Origin: Algisphaera agarilytica
GTDB lineage: Bacteria; Planctomycetota; Phycisphaerae; Phycisphaerales; Phycisphaeraceae
Assembly (NCBI RefSeq): GCF_014207595.1
Contig: NZ_JACHGY010000001.1
Coordinates: forward strand, 806,001-870,000
DNA length: 64,000 nucleotides
Reading direction: 5' to 3'
The first letter of the stretch is position 1. The number at the start of each line of letters is the position of its first letter. This document shows positions 29,628 to 38,053 of the stretch, piece by piece. The translations under genes were made by a program, and so were the position numbers. The notes beneath the pieces are model-generated. The model did not search any database and was not told the origin of the DNA. It saw nothing but the letters and a program-made list of their open reading frames with translations.

Positions 29628-30179
29628 ATGAAAATCATCTCTCCCCTCCGCGTCGTTCTGGCCTGTTCCATCACCGCCCTGGCGGGAAGCCTGCTGCTGT
29701 CGCCCCAGCCAGCGGATGCGCACTGCCAGGTGCCATGCGGCATCTTCGATGACCAGGTCAAGTTCGCTGAGCTGAACCAGCACATCGATACGATCGAAAA
29801 AGCGATGGTGCAGATCGCGGGCTTGGCGGGCAGCCACGACGCGGAAGAGCAGCAGAAGTTCGTCCGCTGGGTCAACACCAAGGAAGACCACGCCCAGAAG
29901 ATCATGGATGAAGCCCAGGAGTATTTCCTGGCCCAACGCGTCAAGCTGCCAAAGGACGAGTCCGAACACGAGGCCTACCTCGCCAAGCTGGTCTCGCTGC
30001 ACGAGGTCATCGTCTACGCCATGAAATGCAAGCAGACCACCGACACCGCGGCCGTCGCGCCGCTGCGTGCGTCGCTCGAGAAGTTCGAGGGGCAATACTT
30101 CGGCAAGGATGACCACGCCCAACATGACGACCACGGCCACGCCGATCATTCCCACGGCGAGGATGGTCATAAGCACTAA
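29628..30179 (+). CDS. sodN: Exported nickel superoxide dismutase
   Basis: A 183-residue Ni-SOD, which dismutes superoxide with a nickel bound at an N-terminal hook. The hook motif HCQVPCG is intact (His32, Cys33, Cys37). Before it is a Sec-type signal peptide ending Ala29-Asp-Ala31, so signal peptidase cleavage after AxA would expose His32 as residue 1, as the hook chemistry needs. The usual hook Tyr (HCxxPCGxY) is Phe40 here. The C-terminus is His-rich (HDDHGHADHSHGEDGHKH), perhaps a metal reservoir. No sodX is visible. Confidence 0.92.
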   Translation: MKIISPLRVVLACSITALAGSLLLSPQPADAHCQVPCGIFDDQVKFAELNQHIDTIEKAMVQIAGLAGSHDAEEQQKFVRWVNTKEDHAQKIMDEAQEYFLAQRVKLPKDESEHEAYLAKLVSLHEVIVYAMKCKQTTDTAAVAPLRASLEKFEGQYFGKDDHAQHDDHGHADHSHGEDGHKH

Positions 30180-30211
30180 ACCGCTCCACACCGAACACTC
30201 TTTCAAAAGCA

Positions 30212-30243
30212 GCCCCGAGCAAACCGCCCGGGGTTGTTTTTTG
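30212..30243 (+). terminator. Terminator after sodN
   Basis: A CCCCG/CGGGG stem with a GC-rich loop is followed by GTTTTTT. It lies 32 nt after the sodN stop and just before the ATG of the M20 peptidase. Confidence 0.7.
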
Positions 30244-30259
30244 CTCGTAAACTAATCGC

Positions 30260-31687
30260 ATGACCACGCCCAACCCCCTGCTCGATCATCTTGATTCCGA
30301 CCACAACCACGCCGTGCAGCGCCTCTCGCAACTGCTGAAGATCCCCAGCGTGAGCACCGACCCGGCGTTCGAATCCCACGTCCACGACGCCGCCCGCTGG
30401 ATCGCCACGTTCTGCGAAGAGATGGGCATGAACGTCGATGTCATGCAGCCCAAGGGGGCCGACGGCAAGCAGGGCCACCCGGTGATCATCGCCAAGACGA
30501 TGCCGAAGATGGTCGCGGATGATGCGAAGAACCGCGTGCTCTTCTACGGCCACTACGACGTTCAGCCGCCCGACCCCGTGGACCTGTGGACCAGCCCGCC
30601 GTTCGAGCCCACGGTGCGCGATGGCAAGCTCTTCGCCCGCGGCGCCTCCGACGACAAGGGCCAGGTCATGTGCTTCCTCGAAGCGCTGCGTGCGTATCAC
30701 GATACCGACACCAAGCTGCCCTGCCACGTCACGCTACTGATCGAAGGCGAAGAAGAATGCGGCAGCGTCAGCCTGCCCGCGTTCCTCAAGCAACACGCCG
30801 CGATGCTCGACGCCGACGACCAAACCGTCTGCGTCGTCAGCGACACCAGCATGTGGGACTCGCCCGACTCGCCCACCGGCTACACCCCCGCCATCACCTA
30901 CGCCCTCCGCGGACTGGTCTACTTCGACATCAAGCTCCACGGCCCGTCCCGCGACCTCCACTCGGGCGTCTACGGCGGCACCCTCGCCAACCCCGCCACC
31001 CAGCTCGTCCGCGTGCTGGGCAAGCTCATCAACGACGACAACCAGGTCACCATCCCCGGCTTCTACGACGACGTGCTCCCACTCACGAACGAAGAGCGCG
31101 ACGCCTGGCAGCAACTCGGCTTCAACGAACACGAGTTCACCGGCGACGTCGGCAGCCAACCCTTCGGCGAGAAAGACTTCTCCACCCTCGAACGCCGATG
31201 GGTCCGCCCGTCCTGCGACGTCAACGGCCTCTACGGCGGCTACATGGGCGAGGGCGCCAAGACCGTCATCCCCACCTTCGCCGGGGCCAAGGTCAGTTTC
31301 CGCATCCCCGCGAACATGGACCCGAAGAAGGTCGCTCAGCAATTCACCGACTGGCTCCACCAGCACGACACCGGCGGCTGCCGCTGGGAGATCACCAACC
31401 ACGGCGAGGCCGACCCCGTCGCCACCCCGACCGATTCGCCCTGGGTCATCGCCGCCAGCAAAGCCATCGAGCAGACGGCCGGCCAGCCCCCCGCCTTGGT
31501 GCGCGAGGGCGCGACCATCCCCGTCATCGCCGACTTCAAGAACCAGCTCGGCATCGACACCCTGCTCATCGGCTTCGGCCTCAACGCCGACAACATCCAC
31601 TCCCCCGATGAGCACCTGGGCCTCGACCGCTTCCTCCTGGGCTGCAAGACCCACGCCGCCCTGCTGCAGCAGATCGCCGACGCCTAA
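30260..31687 (+). CDS. M20 family dipeptidase
   Basis: A 475-residue metallopeptidase. Zinc-site landmarks of M20 are present: YGHYDVQPPDPVDLW (His and Asp), GASDDKGQ (bridging Asp), the catalytic LLIEGEEECGS, and a late His in NIHSPDEHLGLDR. A dimerisation-domain stretch (LHSGVYGG, with the His) lies mid-protein. The domain order and length fit the carnosinase/PepV-like M20 group; the substrate is not predictable. It is cytoplasmic and separated from sodN by a terminator. Confidence 0.92.
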   Translation: MTTPNPLLDHLDSDHNHAVQRLSQLLKIPSVSTDPAFESHVHDAARWIATFCEEMGMNVDVMQPKGADGKQGHPVIIAKTMPKMVADDAKNRVLFYGHYDVQPPDPVDLWTSPPFEPTVRDGKLFARGASDDKGQVMCFLEALRAYHDTDTKLPCHVTLLIEGEEECGSVSLPAFLKQHAAMLDADDQTVCVVSDTSMWDSPDSPTGYTPAITYALRGLVYFDIKLHGPSRDLHSGVYGGTLANPATQLVRVLGKLINDDNQVTIPGFYDDVLPLTNEERDAWQQLGFNEHEFTGDVGSQPFGEKDFSTLERRWVRPSCDVNGLYGGYMGEGAKTVIPTFAGAKVSFRIPANMDPKKVAQQFTDWLHQHDTGGCRWEITNHGEADPVATPTDSPWVIAASKAIEQTAGQPPALVREGATIPVIADFKNQLGIDTLLIGFGLNADNIHSPDEHLGLDRFLLGCKTHAALLQQIADA

Positions 31688-31739
31688 AGCCGCTTGCGTC
31701 TTAGCCATCTTCGAACCCCGCTCAGCCGCAAGCGGCTAC
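31688..31739. repeat. Inverted repeat AGCCGCTTGCG/CGCAAGCGGCT
   Basis: Arms at 31688-31698 and 31728-31739 form an 11-bp stem directly after the M20 stop. There is no T run. The same GCAAGCGG core forms the hairpin at 54701-54732. Confidence 0.65.
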
Positions 31740-31884
31740 CCAACCCGCATATCCGATAACCCTTAACGCCCGGCCCCGTGGCGCGGGTTTTTATCGGTTG
31801 CACGACTTGCTGTGAATCTTAGGGTTCCCCCGTTCGGCCGCGTGCCGTGTGATTCTCCATGACCGCTCAGGGAACCTTAGTCCG

Positions 31885-32643
31885 ATGAAACCCTCCTCCT
31901 CGATCTTGCTCGGCGTCGCGTGCGCCACCACCTTCGCCGCGGGTTGTTCGTCCACCGTCGCCACCGTCGAAGGCCCCGAACACCGCCAGAAGCTCGGCAT
32001 CCCGCACCCCGTCGCGGTCAACCTCGACGACAAGCGTGCCGACCCCGCCACGTTCGCCGCGTCGATCAACGGCAGCGACATCACCCAAGCCTTCGTCTTC
32101 AACGACGACGAGGTAACGCTCTCCGACGAGTTCGTCTACGAGCCCACCACCGGCCGCACGCCCCACCAGCTCACCGTCACCGCCGAACCCGCACTCAACG
32201 CCAAAGGACGGCCTATGGGCAAATCTTTTGAGCAGACCCTCACCTTCTTCCCGCCGTCGCTCAGCCTCCAAGGCAACGTCGGCATGGGCGCTAACAGCCG
32301 CATCAACGTGCCCCAGGACGGCCGGACCAGCGTCATGGTCAAGCTGCCCCAAGCCCCCCACCGCGAAACCACCCTCACCATCCGCCCCGTCGCCACCGAC
32401 GCCCAGGTCGTCGGCGACATCTCGGCCGATGACATGATCAACTGCATCGCCCTGAACGACAGCGAGCCGGGCGAAGCGATCACCCTCACCATCATGCCCG
32501 GCCAACGCGTCGCCGTGTTCACCGTCCGCGGCCACACCACCGGCGTCAACGAACTCCGCGCCGAAGCCCCCGGCTACGTCGCCACCGCCATCGACGTCTA
32601 CATCGACAGCCCCGCCGTCACCGCCGCGGTGAATACATACTGA
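31885..32643 (+). CDS. Hypothetical lipoprotein with tandem beta domains
   Basis: A 252-residue protein with signal and lipobox (ILLGVACATTFAAGC). The rest is predicted beta-rich, with no catalytic motif and no repeats I can name. The start at 31885 is chosen because the signal peptide begins there; upstream in-frame codons have no signal-like features. It is followed by a strong terminator. The family is not recognised; the content (Pro/Val strands, Asn-Ser loops) would suit an adhesin or cell-surface domain. Confidence 0.65.
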   Translation: MKPSSSILLGVACATTFAAGCSSTVATVEGPEHRQKLGIPHPVAVNLDDKRADPATFAASINGSDITQAFVFNDDEVTLSDEFVYEPTTGRTPHQLTVTAEPALNAKGRPMGKSFEQTLTFFPPSLSLQGNVGMGANSRINVPQDGRTSVMVKLPQAPHRETTLTIRPVATDAQVVGDISADDMINCIALNDSEPGEAITLTIMPGQRVAVFTVRGHTTGVNELRAEAPGYVATAIDVYIDSPAVTAAVNTY

Positions 32644-32667
32644 TCTCCGCGGGACCAACTCCTCCCA

Positions 32668-32706
32668 CGCAAGAAGCCCACGGACTCGCATCCGTGGGCT
32701 TCTTGC
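32668..32706. terminator. Strong terminator hairpin
   Basis: A long stem GCAAGAAGCCCACGGA/TCCGTGGGCTTCTTGC with a short loop. Its A- and T-rich flanks suit termination in both directions, between the convergent lipoprotein and lactonase genes. Confidence 0.85.
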
Positions 32707-32733
32707 GTTTAATCAAGATTTACTTTCACACCC

Positions 32734-33894
32734 TTACGACCCGGGCAAAAACTTCACGCACACCGGCCGCGGCACCGACACCGGCTCGCCTACCGGCGAA
32801 AGCTTGCCCGACTCCGCATCGATCGAAAACACCTGCACATCATCGGTGTTCTGGTTGCACGCCAGCAGCCAGCGCCCGGTCGGATCAACGTTGAAGTTGC
32901 GCGGCTCCTCGCCGCCCGACGGCTGGTGGCCGACCAGCGTCAGCGTGCCGTCGCTGCCGTTGACCGCAAAGATCGCGATGCTGTCGTGCCCCCGGTTCGA
33001 GCCGTAGACAAACTTGCCGCTGGGGTGGACGACGATCTCGGCCGTCGACCTGCGCTCGCCCTCGGGGTAGTCTGCGGGCAGCGTGTCGATCGTCTGCTTG
33101 GCCGTCAGCGTGCCCGCCACGGCGTCCCAGTCCATCACAGTCAGCGTCGCGTCGAGTTCGTTGATCACGTACGCCCACTGGTCATTCGGGTGGAACGCGA
33201 AGTGCCGCGGGCCCGCGCCGGGGTGCAACGACATGAACGGCGGGTCGTTCGCCTTGAGCTGGCTGGTTGCGGGGTCGATTTCGTAGACGAGCAGTTGGTC
33301 CGTGCCCAGGTCCGCCGCGATCGCCCACTTGCCGGTCGTGTCCACGTTCACCGAGTGGGCGTGCGGGCCTTCCTGGCGGCCCTTGTTGGCGCTCGAGCCT
33401 TCGTGCTGCATCAGCGAAGCGACTTCGCCCAGCGAGCCGTCGTCGTTCACGGGGAAGGAGGCGATGTTGCCGCTGCCGTAGAACGCCACGATCGCCGTGG
33501 TCGCGTCGGGGTCGAGGATGATGTGGCACGCCCCGCGTCCCGCGACGGTCTGGGTGTTGATCATCGTCAGGTCGCCGGTCGCTTCGTCGATCGCAAACGA
33601 GGTCGCGCCGTCGTTCTTGCCCGCCTCGGCCACGGCGTACAGGAACTTGCCGTTGGGGTGCACCGCCAGGAAGCTCGGGTTGTCCACGCCGCCGAAGCCC
33701 TTGGCGACCGTAAGCTCGCCGGTGTCAAGGTTCAGCTCGCCGCGGAAGATGCCCTCCTCGCGGTCCTGGGTGTAGGTGCCAAAGTAAACGTGCATGGTCG
33801 ATCGATCCTCCGAGTTCGGCGCGGCCACGGCACAGCCGCCGCCCACCACCATCAACAACAAACTCAAACCCGCTAACCAGTCCAAACGCATCAT
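32734..33894 (-). CDS. Lactonase-family seven-bladed beta-propeller
   Basis: A 386-residue protein of the 6-phosphogluconolactonase (YbhE/Pgl) type. Family motifs recur in order: FGTYTQ at the start, VDNPSFLAVHPNGKFLYAV, GPHAHSVNVD, LHPGAGPRHFAFHPNDQWAY, and RNFNVDPTGRWLLACNQNTD near the end. The N-terminus has a hydrophobic export signal with a GGGC that may be lipidated, so it is probably extracytoplasmic; a role in the cytoplasmic pentose pathway is therefore doubtful. Related exported lactonases act on sugar lactones. Confidence 0.88.
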   Translation of the reverse strand: MMRLDWLAGLSLLLMVVGGGCAVAAPNSEDRSTMHVYFGTYTQDREEGIFRGELNLDTGELTVAKGFGGVDNPSFLAVHPNGKFLYAVAEAGKNDGATSFAIDEATGDLTMINTQTVAGRGACHIILDPDATTAIVAFYGSGNIASFPVNDDGSLGEVASLMQHEGSSANKGRQEGPHAHSVNVDTTGKWAIAADLGTDQLLVYEIDPATSQLKANDPPFMSLHPGAGPRHFAFHPNDQWAYVINELDATLTVMDWDAVAGTLTAKQTIDTLPADYPEGERRSTAEIVVHPSGKFVYGSNRGHDSIAIFAVNGSDGTLTLVGHQPSGGEEPRNFNVDPTGRWLLACNQNTDDVQVFSIDAESGKLSPVGEPVSVPRPVCVKFLPGS

Positions 33895-33916
33895 GATCTA
33901 GTCCTCGCGGAGATAT

Positions 33917-33982
33917 GTAGGTCAGGTCTTCGACCTGACACCGGCTTGATATAAATCGCGTCAGGTCGAAGACCTGACCTAC
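33917..33982. repeat. Palindrome pair with GTAG/CTAC foot
   Basis: Left unit 33917-33939 and right unit 33960-33982 are reverse complements; each is itself a palindrome (TCAGGTC-TTC-GACCTGA). The foot is GTAG on the left and CTAC on the right, the classical REP foot recognised by RAYT enzymes. It lies between two genes on the minus strand. Confidence 0.8.
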
Positions 33983-33994
33983 GACGCCATCTGC

Positions 33995-35113
33995 TCAATG
34001 CCCGAACAGATTCGTCTGAGCAAACATGCCCTGGTCTTCGAAGTACTGCATCGCCTCGTCGACCGTGCGGAACCACTTGGTGCTGGTCTCGGTGATGAAC
34101 GGGCTGGGGTTCTTCTGGGGGTGCCAAACCACGTACACCTCTTTGCCGTGCTCAAACGCGTGGTGCAGCTCGCGCTCCACGCCGCTCGACAACCCCGGCG
34201 AGCCGTCGGGCAGGTTCGGCACCAGCGACACGATCATGTCGCTCTGACGCACCATCTTGAAGTCACGCGAGTAGATCTGCCCATCGACATCCCCCGCGAT
34301 GTCCAGCACCTGCTTCACCGGCACCTTCAGTTTTTCCTGCCCGCCCATGAAGCTGCCCGGCTCGACCTCGACAAAGTCCAGGCCCTCCCGCGCCGCTTCG
34401 ATCGCGCGGTCCAGCAGGATTTTCTCGTCCACGTCGGCCGGGTCGAACGCGATGAACTTGTCCGCCAGGTCCGCACGGAACTTGTCGATGACCTTGAGCA
34501 CGTCCGGCAGCTTCTCGACGTGGGTCATCGGGAAGCTGGGGTACACCGTCTTCATCTCGGGCTTGCAGATCAGCCGGTAGCCGGTCTCGGTCGTGTCTGC
34601 GTGACGGCCGCGGCTGAGCACGTAGAACCGGTCCTGAATCCCCAGCGCCTGGGCCATGATCTCGGTGGCCATGATCTCTTCTTCACGCCAGACCATCAGG
34701 TCCTTGAGCGTCGCGTCCACCGCGTGGTCGCGGTGCAGGCGGGCGTGGACGATCTCGATGTTGTCCAGCAGGCAGATCAGCACGTCCGGCTTGAGCGCCT
34801 GGACCTGGTCAAAATCGAACGCGGAAAACAGCCCGTGCCGCCAACGGAAGGTGGCGTGGGTGTTGACGATGATGTTCTCTTTGCCTTCCGACTCGCGGAT
34901 GATGTCTTTGAAGGCCGAGCGACGCAGCGCGTTGAGTCGGCCCAGCTGCAGGTCGAGGATCCGGCCGGGCTTCACGTCGGGCGCCTCGGCGTACATCATG
35001 TCGCCGACGTTGTAGAGCTCGACGGCTTCGCCCCGCGAGCCCGCCAGATCGACGATGCCCTGGAGGTAGTCCTGTTTATCCATGCCGACTTGGCCGGTGA
35101 CGATTGCGCGCAT
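33995..35113 (-). CDS. P-loop-like protein fused to a deoxyribosyltransferase-like domain
   Basis: A 372-residue cytoplasmic protein of two parts. The N-terminus (MRAIVTGQVGMDKQDYLQGI) resembles an adenylate-kinase P-loop, but the motif is degenerate: GxxxxGK(S/T) reads GQVGMDKQ. A Walker-B-like VLICLLDNIEIV follows. The C-terminal ~150 residues (RDFKMVRQSDMIVSLVPNLP, then GVERELHHAFEHGKEVYVVW) resemble nucleoside 2-deoxyribosyltransferases, with the SDMIVS strand and a Glu-rich helix. The fusion suggests a nucleotide-related role, but catalysis by the P-loop part is doubtful. Confidence 0.65.
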   Translation of the reverse strand: MRAIVTGQVGMDKQDYLQGIVDLAGSRGEAVELYNVGDMMYAEAPDVKPGRILDLQLGRLNALRRSAFKDIIRESEGKENIIVNTHATFRWRHGLFSAFDFDQVQALKPDVLICLLDNIEIVHARLHRDHAVDATLKDLMVWREEEIMATEIMAQALGIQDRFYVLSRGRHADTTETGYRLICKPEMKTVYPSFPMTHVEKLPDVLKVIDKFRADLADKFIAFDPADVDEKILLDRAIEAAREGLDFVEVEPGSFMGGQEKLKVPVKQVLDIAGDVDGQIYSRDFKMVRQSDMIVSLVPNLPDGSPGLSSGVERELHHAFEHGKEVYVVWHPQKNPSPFITETSTKWFRTVDEAMQYFEDQGMFAQTNLFGH

Positions 35114-35291
35114 GATGCCTCATTTCTCAAGGTGTAGATTTGCTTGCAAGCAACGACCAAGTATAGGGATTTAATTGTGAATTGGGGTTAGCATCGCGTT
35201 GCCCGGGGGCACCCGGCGGGCGTACACTAGAACGTGTTACCCCGAACCGACGCCCCGCCGGGGCTCTGCCATCTTCCACAAGGACCGCGTC

Positions 35292-36320
35292 ATGCCTGCT
35301 TCTCCGTTCTCGCTCACTCCCACGCTGGCGATTAGCGACCAGATCGTAATCGTGGTGCTGATCATCGCCGTCATCTTCGGCGTCGGGGTCATCATCTTCC
35401 TCTCGCGCTTCCTGAACCTGTGGGTGCAGGCCTGGGTGTCGAACGCCAAGGTCGGGCTGCACGAACTCGTGGGGATGTGGCTGCGGAAGGTCAACCCGCG
35501 CACCATCGTGCTCAGCCGCATCCAGGCCGTGAAGGCCGGGCTGGACATCGGGTCGAACCAGATGGAAACCCACTACCTCGCCCGCGGTGATGTGCCGCGT
35601 GTGGTCAACGCGCTGATCGCCGCCGACCGCGCGAAGATCGACCTGGACTGGAACACCGCGTGCGCCATCGACCTCGCCGGCCGTGACATCCTCGACGCGG
35701 TGCAGACCTCGGTGAACCCCAAGGTCATCGACTGCCCCAGCCCCGAGCAGGGCCGCAGCACGATCGACGCCGTCGCCCAAGACGGCATCCAACTCAAAGC
35801 CCGCGCCCGCATCACCGTGCGGGCCAACCTCGCCCGCCTCATCGGTGGTGCGACCGAAGAAACCATCGTCGCCCGCGTCGGCGAAGGCATCGTCACCACC
35901 ATCGGCTCGGCCGAGACGCACAAGGCCGTCCTCGAAAACCCCGACTCGATCTCCAAGGTCGTGCTCTCCAAAGGCCTGGACTCGGGCACCGCGTTCACGA
36001 TCCTGTCGGTGGACATCGCCGACATCGACGTGGGCGAGAACATCGGCGCGAAGCTGCAAGCCGACCAGGCCGAGTCCGACAAACGCCGCTTCCAGGCCGA
36101 GGCCGAGAAACGCCGCGCAATGGCGGTGGCACTCGAGCAGGAAAACAAGGCCGACATCGAGAAGAACCGCGCCATGGTCGTCCTCGCCGAGGCCGAAGTG
36201 CCCAAAGCCATGGCCGACGCCTTCCGCGCCGGCAACATGGGCATCATGGACTTCTACCGCATGAAGAACATCCAGGCCGACACCGAGATGCGCGACAACA
36301 TCGCGGGCAACGAAGAGTGA
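35292..36320 (+). CDS. floA: Flotillin-like protein FloA
   Basis: A 342-residue membrane scaffold of the YqfA/FloA family, which organises functional membrane microdomains. One N-terminal hydrophobic segment ([20 protein letters not shown]) is followed by the SPFH-like core ([36 protein letters not shown]) and a C-terminal Ala/Glu-rich coiled coil ([20 protein letters not shown]). ATG at 35292 is chosen because CAAGGA lies upstream and the membrane segment follows. It is convergent with the MnmE-like gene. Confidence 0.93.
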   Translation: MPASPFSLTPTLAISDQIVIVVLIIAVIFGVGVIIFLSRFLNLWVQAWVSNAKVGLHELVGMWLRKVNPRTIVLSRIQAVKAGLDIGSNQMETHYLARGDVPRVVNALIAADRAKIDLDWNTACAIDLAGRDILDAVQTSVNPKVIDCPSPEQGRSTIDAVAQDGIQLKARARITVRANLARLIGGATEETIVARVGEGIVTTIGSAETHKAVLENPDSISKVVLSKGLDSGTAFTILSVDIADIDVGENIGAKLQADQAESDKRRFQAEAEKRRAMAVALEQENKADIEKNRAMVVLAEAEVPKAMADAFRAGNMGIMDFYRMKNIQADTEMRDNIAGNEE

Positions 36321-36370
36321 TCTAAGCGACAACCCAACAACCGCGACGCACTCGACCACAACCCAAACCA

Positions 36371-36411
36371 CGAAAGCCCGCAGGTGCACCGCTCCTGCGG
36401 GTTTTGCTTTT
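36371..36411. terminator. Bidirectional terminator between floA and the MnmE-like gene
   Basis: A GAAAGCCCGCAGG/CCTGCGGGTTTTGC stem with A-rich and T-rich flanks on the two sides lies in the gap between the convergent genes. Confidence 0.85.
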
Positions 36412-37541
36412 CACTGCCCCAGGTACGCCATCAATTCTCCGGCATCACCCCCGCGCTTATTCCACTCGACCAACCAAGGCGAAAAGGCCCATGGCGGGTC
36501 GCGCTCGATCTCCATCACGCCAAGCGTTTCCAACACCGCGTGGGTGAGCGCCGTGATACCTTCGCCGTTCTGTGCGCTGACGAGTATCGCATCCGCCCGG
36601 CCGTCCCACGCCTCGCCCACCGCATCGGCCTTGTTCACCACCCACACATCCGGCTCTCTCGGCAATTCGGCCACCTCGGGCCAATCGTTCTCCGGGTCAC
36701 GCATCAACACCAACACATCCGCCGACGCCACGACACTGCGGGCCTGTTGAATCGCGCGCTGCTCGACCGTGTCGTCGCTGTCACGCAGCCCCGGCGTGTC
36801 CAACCAACGCACCGCCACGGCGCCGCGCGTCGGGTCGCCGCCTTCGGGCACCAGCTCGACCAGGCCGCCGACCCAGTCACGCGTCGTGCCCGGAAGGTCG
36901 GCAACAACGCTGGCGGAACGGCCCACGAGACGGTTGAGCAACGTCGACTTGCCGACGTTGGGCCGACCGACGACGACGACGGTGGGCGGGGTGAGGAGGT
37001 GTTGGAGGGACTTCGGATTGGGGATTTCGGATTTCGGATCGGAAGACAGCCAGGTGCGCCAACGCGCGGGTTGCTGGGCGATCAGGTCGATCGCGGCGGG
37101 GCTGGCAGCGGTGGCGATGGCGTGGAGCATGTCCGCTTCGATCGGCGATGCCGCTTCGGGGTAGAGCGTTTGCGTATCGATGTCCGTGGCGGGCTGGACG
37201 GCGTGGGCCTTGAGCCAGGCTTCGAGTTTTTGCACCACACGCAAGCCGCCGTGGGGCATGAGTTGGGCCGTGGTCTCCGAGATGCGTCCCGCCAAGCCCT
37301 CGTCGATGTCTGCGAAGTGACACAGCCGTAAACGGCCAACCTCCCACCGATCGAGTAGCCGCGACGCCACGCGTCGTGTGTCTTGCTCTTCTCCGCGACG
37401 CGTGGCGTCACGGCTTTTGTCGTTGTCACCCGCCGACAGGGTTTCGAGCAGTCCGACCAGCTCGCCCGCTTCGCCGCTGACCTGCACGATCGCGACCGCG
37501 CCGGGTTGGTTGGCGGTGGTGATGGAGTAGTGCAGCGTCAT
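36411..37541 (-). CDS. MnmE/TrmE-like GTPase, shortened and interrupted by repeats
   Basis: A 376-residue homologue of the tRNA-modification GTPase MnmE (usually ~450). It has a partial folate-binding-like N-terminus (GAVAIVQVSG), a helical linker, G1 at residues 192-200 (GRPNVGKST), switch DLPGTTRD, G3 DTPGL and G4 NKAD. The C-terminal CxGK motif that MnmE needs for tRNA modification is missing, so activity as MnmE is doubtful. Two repeats are read in frame: a palindrome over residues 43-61 (37358-37414) and a heptamer over 168-178. ATGA overlap with the upstream gene fixes the start. Confidence 0.8.
   Translation of the reverse strand: MTLHYSITTANQPGAVAIVQVSGEAGELVGLLETLSAGDNDKSRDATRRGEEQDTRRVASRLLDRWEVGRLRLCHFADIDEGLAGRISETTAQLMPHGGLRVVQKLEAWLKAHAVQPATDIDTQTLYPEAASPIEADMLHAIATAASPAAIDLIAQQPARWRTWLSSDPKSEIPNPKSLQHLLTPPTVVVVGRPNVGKSTLLNRLVGRSASVVADLPGTTRDWVGGLVELVPEGGDPTRGAVAVRWLDTPGLRDSDDTVEQRAIQQARSVVASADVLVLMRDPENDWPEVAELPREPDVWVVNKADAVGEAWDGRADAILVSAQNGEGITALTHAVLETLGVMEIERDPPWAFSPWLVEWNKRGGDAGELMAYLGQ
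37358..37414. repeat. Palindromic element inside the MnmE-like gene
   Basis: Left arm 37358-37376 and right arm 37396-37414 are 19-bp inverted repeats with one mismatch, separated by 19 bp. The arms read GACGCCACGCGTCG and its complement. The element is read in frame as RDATRR...TRRVASR, an insertion absent from typical MnmE. Confidence 0.8.
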
Positions 37542-38053
37542 CGTTCGTTTCGTTTCTCGGGGACGCCCAGTCGCGGCGAGGCGTCGAGCTTCGGCCGGCC
37601 GTGCGGGTAGTTGAGCAGCAGCAGGCCCAGCACCACCGCCATCGGCAACGCCCCGGGCAACAGCCGCCCCTCTATGAACGCCGACACAAAGCCCAAGATG
37701 GCGGGCAACTCAAGCAACGCGAAGAAGATCAGGTTCGCCTGAACGTATCCCTCGTCCGACACCGCGTCCTGCCGCCAGTGGGCCTTGTAAATCTGATTCC
37801 GGATGAAGTACGCGATCGGCACCACCAGCACCAGCGCCACCCAACCCACCATAAACAACAACCCCGCGAGTTGCTGTGCCGGTTCCTCGGTTTCAAAACG
37901 TTGCCCCGACACGCCCAGGAACAGGAGCATGAAAACCTGAGCCGAGACGACGGCGAGCCAGATCAGTTTGACGGGCGGCACGACGGGGCGAGGGCTGGAC
38001 GGATGGTCGCCCGCCTCGCTTCCCCGATCACAATCGTCTTCACTGCGCCTCAT
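37538..38053 (-). CDS. Small membrane protein upstream of the MnmE-like gene
   Basis: A 171-residue protein with four predicted membrane helices (LIWLAVVSAQVFMLLFLG, LLFMVGWVALVLVVPIAYFI, LIFFALLELPAILGFVSAF, ALPMAVVLGLLLLNYP). The N-terminal 28 residues are charged and soluble. It overlaps both neighbours: the MnmE-like ATG by the ATGA of its stop, and coaX by 14 bp. It therefore forms a coaX/membrane protein/GTPase operon. No family is recognised. Confidence 0.7.
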   Translation of the reverse strand: MRRSEDDCDRGSEAGDHPSSPRPVVPPVKLIWLAVVSAQVFMLLFLGVSGQRFETEEPAQQLAGLLFMVGWVALVLVVPIAYFIRNQIYKAHWRQDAVSDEGYVQANLIFFALLELPAILGFVSAFIEGRLLPGALPMAVVLGLLLLNYPHGRPKLDASPRLGVPEKRNER

